Translations under genes and position numbers: made by a program
NCBI RefSeq assembly: GCF_014873495.1
Contig: NZ_JADBGF010000001.1
Span: 2,170,001-2,234,000 of the forward strand
Length of the DNA: 64,000 bases
From: Streptomyces stelliscabiei
GTDB taxonomy: Bacteria > Actinomycetota > Actinomycetes > Streptomycetales > Streptomycetaceae
Reading direction: 5' to 3'
Notes under the pieces: generated by a model
Database searches by the model: none
Told to the model about the DNA's origin: nothing
The model's input: the letters and a program-made list of their open reading frames with translations, nothing else
In this document: positions 54,201 through 62,956 of the stretch, one piece after another
Position numbering within the stretch: position 1 is the first letter of the stretch
Layout: every line of letters begins with the position of its first letter

Positions 54201-55160
54201 CTAGGTGACGTCGTCGTACCCGTTGATCCGCTCCCGCTCGGGCTCGGCCTGCGAGGGCAGTGCCCGGCTCGCCGAGACGGACTCGATCTCGCCGATGTCC
54301 TCGGGGGTGAGATCCAGCTCGGAGGCCTCGTCGTCGTCGGGCTTCAAGGCCTCGACGCGGGCCCGGCGCCTGTCGTTGGCCAGCGCGACGGCACAGGCAC
54401 AGAAGTACAGGACCCAGATGGGGCCGGCCAGCGCCATCATCGAGATGGGGTCGGTGCTCGGGGTGGCGATCGCCGCGAAGAGCGTGATGCTGATGATCAT
54501 GCCCCGCCACCAGCCGAACATCTTCTTGCCGGAGAGCACCCCGCCGAAGTTCAGCATCACCAGCAGCAGCGGCAGCTCGAAGGAGAGGCCGAAGACGACG
54601 ATCATCCGCATGATCAGGTTCAGCAGATCATCGAGCGGCAGCTGGTTGTCGCTTCCGATGATCGAGAACTGCAGCATGACCGAGGCCATCTTGGGCAACG
54701 ACCAGTAGGCGAAGTACGAGCCCATGAGGAACAGCGGGAAGCCCGCCGCCACGAAGCCGAGGCTGTACTTCTTCTCGTTGCGGTGCAGACCCGGGGCGAT
54801 GAACGCCCAGAGCTGGTACAGCCAGACCGGGGCGGCGAGTACCACGCCCGATGACAGCGAGACCGTGAGGGCGAGCGTGAACGGGCTCAGCAGACCGTTC
54901 TGCACGATGCGCGCGCACTTGACCGAGCCGGTGTCCTTCGCCAACTCGGCGAAGCTGTGTTGGCATCCCACCGCCTGCAGGATGGGATCCGTGAAGAACT
55001 GGATGATGTCCTTGTAGAACATCACCGCGAGGATCGTCGTGACGACGATGGCCAGCAGGCTCTTGACAAGGCGATTTCGCAGCTCGCGCAGGTGCTCCGC
55101 GAGGGGCATCCGCCCCTCGGGATCCTTGTCCTTCTCCGTCTTGCGGGCAGACTTGAGCAA
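54201..55160 (-). CDS. tatC: Sec-independent protein translocase TatC
   Basis: 319 residues from a TTG at 55158-55160, with GAGGACG upstream. It has six membrane helices, and the conserved cytoplasmic N-terminal segment MPLAEHLRELRNRL, the first periplasmic loop with PFTLALTVSL and the FGLSFELPLLL helix. It is the receptor subunit that binds twin-arginine signal peptides. The acidic C-terminal tail of ~55 residues (PDDDEASELDLTPEDIGEIES) is longer than in E. coli but common in actinomycetes. tatA is 50 bp upstream. Confidence 0.97.
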   Translation of the reverse strand: MLKSARKTEKDKDPEGRMPLAEHLRELRNRLVKSLLAIVVTTILAVMFYKDIIQFFTDPILQAVGCQHSFAELAKDTGSVKCARIVQNGLLSPFTLALTVSLSSGVVLAAPVWLYQLWAFIAPGLHRNEKKYSLGFVAAGFPLFLMGSYFAYWSLPKMASVMLQFSIIGSDNQLPLDDLLNLIMRMIVVFGLSFELPLLLVMLNFGGVLSGKKMFGWWRGMIISITLFAAIATPSTDPISMMALAGPIWVLYFCACAVALANDRRRARVEALKPDDDEASELDLTPEDIGEIESVSASRALPSQAEPERERINGYDDVT

Positions 55161-55210
55161 CCCACGTCCTCATCTCGTGCGGCAGGCCGGAAACCCTGTC
55201 CGGCCTTGCG

Positions 55211-55498
55211 TCAGCGCTTGGTCGTGTCCGTCGGCTCGGCGACCGGGCGAGCGGTGGTCACATCGCCGGGAGAGGCCTGGATGGTGCGCTGCGCCGGGGT
55301 CTCGCCGCCGGCGTGCGGGGGCGCGGCCGCCGAGGTGTTGTCGTCGTGGCCGTCGGACTTCATGGCCTTGGCCTCGCTCTTGAGGATGCGGGCGGACTTG
55401 CCGAGCGAACGCGCCATGTCCGGCAGCTTCTTCGCCCCGAACAGCAGGACGATGACGACAAGGATCAGAATGATCTCGGTGGGGCCGAGGTTACCCAT
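55211..55498 (-). CDS. tatA: Sec-independent protein translocase TatA
   Basis: 95 residues. The membrane helix is at ~5-20 ([31 protein letters not shown], given here as the whole landmark), with the FG hinge followed by an amphipathic helix. A polar Ala/Pro/Thr-rich tail follows. It oligomerises to form the Tat pore. It begins a tatA-tatC pair; a tatB-like gene is not in the window. Confidence 0.97.
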   Translation of the reverse strand: MGNLGPTEIILILVVIVLLFGAKKLPDMARSLGKSARILKSEAKAMKSDGHDDNTSAAAPPHAGGETPAQRTIQASPGDVTTARPVAEPTDTTKR

Positions 55499-55756
55499 AG
55501 CTGTCTTCCTTCTTCACCGAGGCGGCGGGTGGGGGCCGTCCGACCGGTCGGACAGGTGTCCGAACGGTCGTGCTGGCAGCGATCGTAACGCTCAGGGGTA
55601 AACGTCAGGCAATCCCCGTGCGTACTCCCGATTCGCGACCCGGGCCTCGTTCTCCGTGCCGCGACACGCAGCGTACCTGCACAAGGTGAGAAGGTGACAG
55701 GGCGAAGTGGCGCAAAACGCACTCACCGGGCAAGACACAGGAGCCTCGACCGGAAC

Positions 55757-55951
55757 TCACAGAGCGTCCGCGGAACGGGCCGCGCTCGCCGTCGCCCGCT
55801 CCAGGTCCTCCGCCGCCCGGCTGATCCTCCGCGCCGACTCCGTGACCTGCGTACCCAGCCGCTGAGCCTCCAGAAAGACCCGCACAGCGAGCACCCCGAG
55901 CACGACCAGCCCCACAAAACCCACAGCCACCGCGAACATCGCCCAGAACAT
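55757..55951 (-). CDS. small single-pass membrane protein
   Basis: 64 residues. One N-terminal membrane helix (AMFAVAVGFVGLVVLGVLAV, ~4-23) is followed by an amphipathic helix (EAQRLGTQVTESARRISRAA). Function unknown. It is conserved in position between tatA and the paf genes in streptomycetes as I recall. It is too short for family assignment, but the coding bias and start look real. Confidence 0.7.
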   Translation of the reverse strand: MFWAMFAVAVGFVGLVVLGVLAVRVFLEAQRLGTQVTESARRISRAAEDLERATASAARSADAL

Positions 55952-56102
55952 GGCGACGACCCTAGGGCCTGCCCGGTGGATCGGGCCAGCGGCGCGGGGT
56001 CCGGCACACGCGCCCGCCTCGCCGCTGCCCGCACCAGATCCCGCTCGCGGGCGCGTACGGGCGTCGCCGTCCGCGGCCGGCCCGCTCCGTCGAGGCCGAG
56101 GC

Positions 56103-56495
56103 CTAGCCCGGCGAATGCAGCCGCAGGGTCCGCACCCCGCCCCCGGTCAACAGCTCGACGATCCGCTCGCCGGCCGGCTTGCGGACCGCGATGCCGCACT
56201 CGGGGCAGGTGAAGGAGTAGAACGTGGTCCTGCTGGTGGCACCGATGGCCAGACGCAGCGCGCTCGCACCCAGTTCGACATGGGCCCGGCAGTCGGGGCA
56301 GCCCGCTCTGAACACCACGTCCACGGCCTTCTTCATGCCCGCGAAGGCGACCGCCACGCTCATCTCCCGGAGCTCCTGGATCTCCTGCACGCCGGACTGC
56401 ACCCCGGCCCTCACGCCGGCCTTCACACCCGACACAACCGAACCGCCGCTCACAGCCCCTCGCATCTCCTTGTTCCGGTCGTACGCCGTCGTCAC
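56103..56495 (-). CDS. zinc-ribbon protein of unknown function
   Basis: 130 residues from a GTG at 56495; an ATG at 56465 (MRGAVSGG) with AAGGAG directly before it is an alternative. The N-terminal part has a small repeat (SGVKAGVRAGVQSGVQE). Two CxxC pairs (C66/C69, C97/C100) form a likely zinc ribbon. The second half (SFTCPECGIAVRKPAGERIVELL) is typical of a short zinc-finger protein. The GTG lies inside a duplicated 30-bp sequence shared with the end of pafC. Confidence 0.72.
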   Translation of the reverse strand: MTTAYDRNKEMRGAVSGGSVVSGVKAGVRAGVQSGVQEIQELREMSVAVAFAGMKKAVDVVFRAGCPDCRAHVELGASALRLAIGATSRTTFYSFTCPECGIAVRKPAGERIVELLTGGGVRTLRLHSPG

Positions 56496-56550
56496 GGTCC
56501 CGCGGTCAGGGACTCGTCGTCGTCACGGTCCCGCGGTCACGGACTCGTCG
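56490..56550. repeat. 31-bp tandem duplication at the pafC stop codon
   Basis: The 30-base sequence starting CGTCACGGTCCCGCGGTCA at 56490-56519 recurs at 56521-56550 with a single change. The right copy contains the pafC stop codon (56537-56539). The left copy overlaps the start of the zinc-ribbon gene. It is a recent local duplication of the gene end. Confidence 0.9.
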
Positions 56551-57535
56551 GCACAGCCTCGCCATAGGCCGCCAGCGCCTCACGGGCCGCCCTGCGGGCA
56601 CTGTCCGCGAGATCCTGCGGGGAGACGATCCGGCCGTCGCGCCCGAGCCGCAGCGCCAGGCGCCGCAGCGACGCCGGGTCGGGTGTGCGCAGGCTGATGC
56701 GCAGTCCACCCTCCGGCAGCTCCTCGGCACTGTCGTGCGGGTAGTACTCGGCGACCCAGCGCCCCCCGGGCCCCACCTCGACGACCACCTCGGGATCCTC
56801 GGCGGCCGGCTGCACCAGCGCCTCCGACAGGTCCCGCAGCTCGATCTCGGGCGGCGCGGACGGCTCGTCGAGGATCTTGATCTCGGCGACCCGGTCCAGC
56901 CGGAACGTCCGCCGCGCCTCGGAGCGGCGGCACCAGGCCTCGACATAGGTGTGCCCGACGCTGACCAGGCGGATCGGGTCGATCTCGCGTTCGCTGAGCT
57001 CGTCCCGGGCGGGCGAGTAGTAGCGGATCCACAGCCGCCGGCGCTCAGAGATGGCCCGGTCGACGTCCGCGAAGACCCCGCCCTCGGCCTCGAAGGTGAC
57101 CGAAAGACGCGAGCTGGCGCCCGCCGCCTCACCGGCCGCCCCCTCGACCTTGGCGGTGGCCCGCAGCAGGGCCTGCCGGTCGCTCTCGCGCAGCCCCGGC
57201 AGCGTGGCCACCGCGCGGGCAGCCACCAGCAGGGCGGTCGCCTCGTCGGCCGCCAGCCTCAGCGGCTCGGCCGCCTCCGCACCGAGCGCGGCCGGGTTGT
57301 GCCACCAGATGCGCTCGCCGTCGGTGTCGATGTCCAGCAGATCACCGCCGCGGAAGCTGGTCCCGCACATGGGCAGCACGTCGAGGTCCGAGACCAGCTC
57401 GTCCTCGGTGATCCCGAAGGCACGGGCGACGTCCTCGATCCGCGCGCCGGGCCGCTCCCGCAGATACGTGACCAGGGAGAGCATGCGCCGGGTCTGGTCG
57501 ATGGCGTTCGCCGGCCGCGCCGGTTTTCCCACCAC
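56537..57535 (-). CDS. pafC: WYL-domain transcriptional regulator PafC
   Basis: 332 residues from a GTG. The N-terminal winged HTH (~12-65) has YLRERPGARIEDVARAFG. The WYL domain at ~165-240 has RRRLWIRYYSPARDEL and RLVSVGHTYVEAWCRRSEARR, and a C-terminal WCX domain follows. With PafB it forms an activator of DNA-damage genes independent of LexA in mycobacteria; single-strand DNA is the reported signal. It lies 15 bp after pafB on the same strand, near pafA. Confidence 0.93.
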   Translation of the reverse strand: MVGKPARPANAIDQTRRMLSLVTYLRERPGARIEDVARAFGITEDELVSDLDVLPMCGTSFRGGDLLDIDTDGERIWWHNPAALGAEAAEPLRLAADEATALLVAARAVATLPGLRESDRQALLRATAKVEGAAGEAAGASSRLSVTFEAEGGVFADVDRAISERRRLWIRYYSPARDELSEREIDPIRLVSVGHTYVEAWCRRSEARRTFRLDRVAEIKILDEPSAPPEIELRDLSEALVQPAAEDPEVVVEVGPGGRWVAEYYPHDSAEELPEGGLRISLRTPDPASLRRLALRLGRDGRIVSPQDLADSARRAAREALAAYGEAVPTSP

Positions 57536-57550
57536 GTTCTTACGTCCCCC

Positions 57551-58507
57551 TCAACCCTTGGCCACGGCACGCAGCCGGTCCACCACGTCGGCCCGCAGCT
57601 CCGCGGGCTCCAGGACCACCACGTCGGGCCCGAACTCCACCAGCCAGGCATCCAGTCCGTGCCCGTACGGAATCTCCAACTCGTCCCAGCCGTCCCCGAG
57701 TTCCCGTACGGCCGAGGCCTTCGCCCGCAGCGGGTAACCGGCGCCTGAGCGCAGCCGGATCAGCGCGGACCGGTCCGCGGTCTCCCCCGCCCAGCTCGCG
57801 ACCGTCTCCCGCACCGTGACGACGTCCGGCACCTCGGCGGTGAAGGCGCTCCCCCGGCTGCGGACCCTGCCGGTGATCCGGGAGAGCCTGAAGACCCGCT
57901 CGGCGCCCCGGTCACGGTCGTACCCGGCGAGATACCAGTGACCGCGCCAGCACTCCAGGGCCCAGGGCTCGACATGCCGGGGCTCGGGACGCGCGGCGGT
58001 GGCCTTGCGGTACTCGAACAGGACCGGGCGGCGGTCACGGCAGGCCAGCATCAGCGGTTCGAAGGCCGCCTCGTGCACCGGGATGCGCGGTTCCAGGGCG
58101 CCGTGGGCGGCCTCGTACGGGTCGACGTCCTCGGGCAGCCCGGCCGCGCGCAGCTTCTGCAGGGCGCCGCTCGCCGCTCCGGCGAGGCGGGCCTGCTGCC
58201 AGACCTTCGCCGCGAGCCCGAGAGCCGCGGCCTCCTCGGCGTCCAGGGTGATGGGCGGAAGGCTGTTGCTGTCACGGCGGGCCAGATAGCCGACCTCGCC
58301 GTCGAGGTTCTCCACCGTCTCGATGACCAGGCCGAGTTCGCGCAGATCGTCCTTGTCGCGCTCGAACATGCGGTTGAAGGAGTCGTCGGTTCCCGCTTCG
58401 AGATAGGCCTCGATCGACTCCCGCAGCTCGCGCTTGCTGAGCGGCCGGCGCGTCCCCAGCAGACACAGCGCCAGGTTCATCAACCGCTCGGCCTTGGCAA
58501 TGGCCAT
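57551..58507 (-). CDS. pafB: WYL-domain transcriptional regulator PafB
   Basis: 318 residues from the ATG at 58507. The HTH lies at ~8-60 (ALCLLGTRRPLSKRELRESI). The WYL domain at ~155-225 has RPVLFEYRKATAARPEPRH and ALECWRGHWYLAGYDRDRG. It has the same architecture as its downstream neighbour, with which it likely forms a heterodimer. It is the first gene of the pair; transcription probably starts in the gap upstream at 58508-58575. Confidence 0.93.
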   Translation of the reverse strand: MAIAKAERLMNLALCLLGTRRPLSKRELRESIEAYLEAGTDDSFNRMFERDKDDLRELGLVIETVENLDGEVGYLARRDSNSLPPITLDAEEAAALGLAAKVWQQARLAGAASGALQKLRAAGLPEDVDPYEAAHGALEPRIPVHEAAFEPLMLACRDRRPVLFEYRKATAARPEPRHVEPWALECWRGHWYLAGYDRDRGAERVFRLSRITGRVRSRGSAFTAEVPDVVTVRETVASWAGETADRSALIRLRSGAGYPLRAKASAVRELGDGWDELEIPYGHGLDAWLVEFGPDVVVLEPAELRADVVDRLRAVAKG

Positions 58508-58575
58508 CGACGCCCTTCCCTCGGGTGTTTCCGCGGCACGAACCTACCGCTACGAAGCGTCGCGGCAAAAGCCGA

Positions 58576-58603
58576 GGGCCCATGCCCGAACAGGCATGGA
58601 CCC
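58576..58603 (-). terminator. terminator hairpin after the small FKBP gene
   Basis: GGGCCCATGCC and GGCATGGACCC pair over 10 of 11 positions (one internal C/A mismatch) around a 6-base loop. It lies 54 bp after the FKBP stop on the minus strand. No T-run is present. It separates the FKBP unit from pafB. Confidence 0.65.
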
Positions 58604-58657
58604 CAGACAGTCGAGACCGGTCACGACACGGTCGGCCCTGACACGGCTTCCGACAGA

Positions 58658-59029
58658 TCAGACCCCGAGCAGATCGACCACGAAGATCAGCGTCTCACCG
58701 GGCTTGATCGCCGGCGTCGGGCTCTGGTTGCCGTAGGCGAGGTGCGCGGGGATGGTCAGCTGGCGGCGGCCGCCGACCTTCATGCCCTGCACGCCCTGGT
58801 CCCAGCCCTTGATGACACGACCGCCACCGAGCGGGAAGCGGAACGGCGCACCACGGTTCCAGCTGGCGTCGAACTCCTCACCGGTGGAGTAGGACACACC
58901 CACGTAGTGCACGGTGACGGTCTGACCCGCCTGGGCCACCTCGCCGTCGCCCTCCCAGATGTCCTTGATCTCCAGGTCGGCCGGCGGCGCGCCCTCGGGG
59001 AAGTCGATCTCGGGCTTGTCAATGCTCAC
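58658..59029 (-). CDS. FKBP-type peptidyl-prolyl isomerase, cytoplasmic
   Basis: 123 residues from the GTG at 59029 (VSIDKPEIDFPEGAPP), with GGAG upstream; the frame extends to 59095 but the short form matches the family. It is a single FKBP domain with VHYVGVSYSTGEEFDASW, FPLGGGRVIKGWDQGVQGMKVGG and IPAHLAYGNQSP. It catalyses cis-trans isomerisation of prolyl bonds; FK506 binding is likely. It lies 62 bp downstream of the lipoprotein FKBP gene. Confidence 0.94.
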   Translation of the reverse strand: MSIDKPEIDFPEGAPPADLEIKDIWEGDGEVAQAGQTVTVHYVGVSYSTGEEFDASWNRGAPFRFPLGGGRVIKGWDQGVQGMKVGGRRQLTIPAHLAYGNQSPTPAIKPGETLIFVVDLLGV

Positions 59030-59091
59030 GTCTTCAGGCTCCTGCTTGTGTATGTACTGGACAACGCCGGACAGTCTCGCATCCCGGGGCC

Positions 59092-60087
59092 TCACATCTT
59101 CGCGAGGATGTCCACGGTGAACACCATCACGGAGTCCTTCTTGATGTCGCTGCCACTCGGCGGCGTGTCCCCGTAGCCCAGCTTCGGCGGGATGACGATG
59201 AGAAGGCGACTGCCCACCTTCTTGCCCGTCATGCCCTGCGACCAGCCCTTGACGACCTGCTTCAACCCGAACGAGCTCAGCGCCTCACGGCTGTACGAGG
59301 AGTCGAACTCCTTGCCGGTGTCCCAGAGCACGCCCTTGTACTGCACGAGAAGGCTGTCGTCGGCGCCGACCTCCGGGCCGTCGCCCTCGATGATGTAGTT
59401 CGCGACCAGCTTCGTCGGCGGGTCGACCTTCGGCACCTCGATGGAGGGAGCCTTGCCGTCGGTGTTCGTGCCCACCTTCGGCAGATTCGCGTCGCCCTGC
59501 GCGACCTTCGTGCCCTTCGCCGAACTCTTGGCGTTGAAGGTGTCCTGCACATCGACGACGAAGACCAGCGTGTCGGTGCCCTTGATCCCCGCATTCGGGT
59601 TGCCCTTCGGACCGTAGCCCCAGGTCGGCGGCACGGCCATCTGCACCCGGCTGCCGGCCTTCTTGCCGGTCAGCGCGTACCGCCAGCCGTCGATGATGCC
59701 CTGCGGGGAGAGCTGGATGACCAGCGGCGTCTTGCGGTCGTAGGAGTTGTCGAAGACCTTCGCCGTCGACCAGATCTGCCCCAGGTAGTTCGCCTGGATG
59801 TAGTCGCCCTCGGCGACGGTCTGCCCGCTGCCCGCGATGACCGTCTTCACCGCCAGATCCTTCGACGGATCGCCACTGCCCTTGGCGACGGTCGGCTTCT
59901 CGTCGAACTTCACCCCGCCCGTGATCGCCGGCAGCGGACCGTCCACGATCTTCGGCGGCTTCGCCGCGCCGCTCGCCGACGCGGACGGGCTGCTGCTGGC
60001 CTTGGCCGAGTCGGACTCACCGTCACCACAGGCGGCGAGCGTGACCAGTCCAGCGGGAACAGCGATGAGGAGTGAGCGTCGGCGCAC
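59092..60087 (-). CDS. lipoprotein with two FKBP-type prolyl isomerase domains
   Basis: 331 residues from a GTG with GAGG upstream. The lipobox LVTLAAC (Cys ~20) gives an outer-face lipoprotein. A Ser/Ala linker is followed by a first FKBP domain (~85-185, QANYLGQIWSTAKVFDNSYD, AVPPTWGYGPKGNPNAG) and a second (~235-330, LVQYKGVLWDTGKEFDSSY, IPPKLGYGDTPPSGSD). It probably assists folding of secreted proteins. The gene sits after pafA and before the small cytoplasmic FKBP gene. Confidence 0.93.
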   Translation of the reverse strand: MRRRSLLIAVPAGLVTLAACGDGESDSAKASSSPSASASGAAKPPKIVDGPLPAITGGVKFDEKPTVAKGSGDPSKDLAVKTVIAGSGQTVAEGDYIQANYLGQIWSTAKVFDNSYDRKTPLVIQLSPQGIIDGWRYALTGKKAGSRVQMAVPPTWGYGPKGNPNAGIKGTDTLVFVVDVQDTFNAKSSAKGTKVAQGDANLPKVGTNTDGKAPSIEVPKVDPPTKLVANYIIEGDGPEVGADDSLLVQYKGVLWDTGKEFDSSYSREALSSFGLKQVVKGWSQGMTGKKVGSRLLIVIPPKLGYGDTPPSGSDIKKDSVMVFTVDILAKM

Positions 60088-60150
60088 GGTGAAGGCCTCG
60101 TATCGGTCGATCTTGTCGGATGGCGTGCGCGCAACTCTACGGCGTGCGAA

Positions 60151-60179
60151 GGGCGCCGTACGGCAAACGTACGGCGCCC
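60151..60179 (-). terminator. terminator hairpin after pafA
   Basis: GGGCGCCGTACG and CGTACGGCGCCC form a perfect 12-bp stem with the loop GCAAA. It is 38 bp downstream of the pafA stop on the minus strand and 64 bp before the FKBP lipoprotein start. It should limit read-through between the two. Confidence 0.85.
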
Positions 60180-60217
60180 CGCGTTGCGTTCCGCAATCCC
60201 ACCCGGAACGAGCCGGC

Positions 60218-61579
60218 TCACATTCCGGCGATCAGCTTCTCCACCCGATCGTCCACCGAACGGAACGGGTCCTTGCACAAAACCGTGCGTTGCGCCTGGT
60301 CGTTGAGCTTGAGATGAACCCAGTCGACCGTGAAATCCCGACGCTGTTCCTGAGCGCGCCGGATGAAGTCACCACGCAACCTCGCCCGAGTCGTCTGCGG
60401 CGGAACCGACTTGCCCTCGAAGATCTTCAAGTCGTTGCAGATACGGGTGGCCTGACCTTTCCTCTCCAACAGGTAGTAGAGGCCACGACGGCGGTGGATG
60501 TCGTGATACGCGAGGTCTATCTGGGCGACCCGCGGATGCGACATGGTCATGTTGTGCTTGGCCCGGTACCGCTCGATGAGCTTGTACTTCATCACCCAGT
60601 CGATCTCGGTACCGATCCGGTCGAGGTCCTCGGCCTCGATCGCGTCCAGCGTGCGGCCCCACAGCTCCAGGACCTGCTCGACGGTGCCCGTACGGATGCC
60701 GCGGCGCTCCACGAAGTCCACGGCCTTCTCGTAGTACTCGCGCTGCACCTCCAGCGCGGAGGCCTCACGGCCGCTGGCCAGCCGCACCTTGCGCTGGCCG
60801 GTGATGTCATGGCTGACCTCGCGGATCGCCCGGATCGGGTTCTCCAGGGTGAGGTCACGCATGACCGTGCCCGCCTCGATCATGCGCAGCACCAGGTCGG
60901 TGGCCCCGACCTTCAGCAGCATGGTCGTCTCGGACATGTTCGAGTCGCCCACGATGACGTGGAGACGGCGGTACCGCTCGGCGTCCGCGTGCGGCTCGTC
61001 GCGGGTGTTGATGATCGGCCGGGAGCGGGTGGTCGCCGAGCTGACGCCCTCCCAGATGTGCTCCGCGCGCTGGCTGACGCAGTACACCGCACCACGCGGG
61101 GTCTGCAGCACCTTGCCCGCGCCGCACAGCAGCTGCCGGGTGACGAGGAACGGAATCAGGATGTCGGCGAGCCGGGAGAACTCCCCGTGCCGGGCCACCA
61201 GATAGTTCTCGTGGCAACCGTACGAGTTGCCCGCCGAGTCCGTGTTGTTCTTGAAAAGGTAGACGTCGCCCGCGATTCCCTCCTCGTGCAGGCGGCGTTC
61301 GGCATCGACCAGCAGTCCTTCCAGAATGCGCTCGCCGGCCTTGTCGTGAGTGACGAGTTCGGTCACGTTGTCACATTCGGGTGTCGCGTATTCCGGATGT
61401 GAGCCCACGTCGAGATAGAGGCGGGCCCCGTTCCGCAGAAACACATTGCTGCTGCGGCCCCATGACACGACACGGCGGAAGAGGTACCGCGCCACCTCGT
61501 CAGGAGACAGACGGCGCTGTCCCCTGAACGTGCACGTGACGCCGTACTCGTTCTCCAGCCCGAAAATGCGGCGGTCCAT
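60218..61579 (-). CDS. pafA: Pup--protein ligase PafA
   Basis: 453 residues, the normal length. It starts [18 protein letters not shown] with the ATP/Mg glutamates. [40 protein letters not shown] and the C-terminal [20 protein letters not shown] are typical of carboxylate-amine ligases of the PafA/Dop family. It joins the C-terminal Glu of Pup to lysines of target proteins, marking them for the proteasome. In streptomycetes prcA, prcB, pup and dop usually follow beyond the MFS-LacI pair, just outside this window. Confidence 0.97.
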   Translation of the reverse strand: MDRRIFGLENEYGVTCTFRGQRRLSPDEVARYLFRRVVSWGRSSNVFLRNGARLYLDVGSHPEYATPECDNVTELVTHDKAGERILEGLLVDAERRLHEEGIAGDVYLFKNNTDSAGNSYGCHENYLVARHGEFSRLADILIPFLVTRQLLCGAGKVLQTPRGAVYCVSQRAEHIWEGVSSATTRSRPIINTRDEPHADAERYRRLHVIVGDSNMSETTMLLKVGATDLVLRMIEAGTVMRDLTLENPIRAIREVSHDITGQRKVRLASGREASALEVQREYYEKAVDFVERRGIRTGTVEQVLELWGRTLDAIEAEDLDRIGTEIDWVMKYKLIERYRAKHNMTMSHPRVAQIDLAYHDIHRRRGLYYLLERKGQATRICNDLKIFEGKSVPPQTTRARLRGDFIRRAQEQRRDFTVDWVHLKLNDQAQRTVLCKDPFRSVDDRVEKLIAGM

Positions 61580-61588
61580 GACTGAACA

Positions 61589-62848
61589 TTACGCCCGATC
61601 CACCGAGCTGAAACGGGGTTCGGCAGCACGGTTTGGATCATTTTCCGATGAGACCGCAACCACCGCACCCTCGGAGGGAACAGCGAGAACCCGCCCGGTG
61701 GCCAGCAGAACCAGCAACGACACGGCCCCCGCCGCCCCCGGCGCGACGAACCCCCACAGCGTCCCGCCCCACTCGACGACCGGCCCCGCGACCGCCGTTC
61801 CCGCCGACTGGCCCACCGTGAACGTCGTCACGATCCACGAGAACGCCTCCGTCACCGTGCCGCGCGGGGCGTGCCGATCGACAAGAACGAACACACAGGC
61901 GATCGCCGGTGCCAGGAACACACCCGCGAGCGTCGTCAGCCCCGTCATGCCCACCGGACCCGGCATCAGCGTCAGCGGCACATAACAGACCGCCAGAAGC
62001 GCCACCAGCACCTGCAGACGCCGTTCCGGCGCCCCGCTCCACCGCCGCGCCCCGTACACCGTCCCGCCCACGAGCGCGCCCAGCCCGACGCCCGCCATCA
62101 GCCAGCCGTAGACGGCGTCCCCACCGTTGTCGTCCGCGTACGACACGGCCGCCACCGTGATCGAACCGAGCGCGACACCGACGAAGAAGAACGCGCCCAG
62201 CAGCGCCAGCAGCCCCGGAGAGCGCAGCGCGCCCAGCCAGTGTGCCTCGCGGGGAGCCGAACGCCAGGCCCGCGAAGGCGGCGAGACGAGCACCCACAGC
62301 GCCCCGAGCACCCCGATGACACTGAGCACCACCAGCGCGGCCGACGCCGACCACAGCGCCACGCACAGGGTCACCAACAACGGCCCCACGGTGAACATGA
62401 CCTCCTGCGCCACCGCGTCCATCGCGTACGCCGTGTGCACCTGCTCCTCCCCGCGCAGCACGGAGGACCACAGCGCCCGCAGCCCGCCCTCCAGCGGAGG
62501 CGTGAACAGCCCGGCGACCGCCATGGCCGCATACGCCACCGGCAGCGGATCCAGCCCCGACAGGGCGAAGGCCGACATGGCGAGCGCGGACACGACAGCC
62601 GCCGGCAGCTGCACACGCGGCTGGCCGTAAAGATCCACGAGCCGTCCCAGCAGCGGCTGCCCCACCGCGTTCGCGAGGCCGTACACGGCCGCCAGCGCGC
62701 CCGCGAGGCTGTAGGTGCCGCCCTCCGCCCGGACGAACAGCACGATGGCGATCGCGGCCGTGGCGTTCGGCAACCGGCCCACCAGCGTTCCGGCGAGCAG
62801 CCGCGCGGCGTGCCGCGTCCTGAGGATCCCGAGATATCCGGCGGCCAT
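61589..62848 (-). CDS. MFS transporter
   Basis: 419 residues with 12 membrane helices in two halves. The A motif region lies between helices 2 and 3 (GQPLLGRLVDLYGQPR), as in drug-export-type MFS proteins of the short actinobacterial group. It diverges from a LacI-family regulator (108 bp apart), and its stop is nine bases before the pafA start. The substrate may be a sugar or a drug-like compound; only the pairing with LacI favours a carbohydrate. Confidence 0.87.
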   Translation of the reverse strand: MAAGYLGILRTRHAARLLAGTLVGRLPNATAAIAIVLFVRAEGGTYSLAGALAAVYGLANAVGQPLLGRLVDLYGQPRVQLPAAVVSALAMSAFALSGLDPLPVAYAAMAVAGLFTPPLEGGLRALWSSVLRGEEQVHTAYAMDAVAQEVMFTVGPLLVTLCVALWSASAALVVLSVIGVLGALWVLVSPPSRAWRSAPREAHWLGALRSPGLLALLGAFFFVGVALGSITVAAVSYADDNGGDAVYGWLMAGVGLGALVGGTVYGARRWSGAPERRLQVLVALLAVCYVPLTLMPGPVGMTGLTTLAGVFLAPAIACVFVLVDRHAPRGTVTEAFSWIVTTFTVGQSAGTAVAGPVVEWGGTLWGFVAPGAAGAVSLLVLLATGRVLAVPSEGAVVAVSSENDPNRAAEPRFSSVDRA

Positions 62849-62883
62849 GTCCTGCCTCTCGAAGGGCTCTCGACGAGCGACGT

Positions 62884-62895
62884 GTTACGTATAAC
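62884..62895. promoter_or_regulatory. candidate operator between the MFS and LacI genes
   Basis: GTTACGTATAAC is a near-palindrome (GTTA/TAAC ends) in the divergent region. It is followed 14 bp later by CATACGTACCATG with the same ACGTA core. LacI-type proteins bind such symmetric A/T-containing sites. Its placement fits autoregulation and control of the MFS gene, but a promoter element is an alternative. Confidence 0.4.
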
Positions 62896-62956
62896 GTCTC
62901 CCGTCATACGTACCATGTGCCCAGCCCACCAGTCCAGACGAAGGAGCACGCCGACC

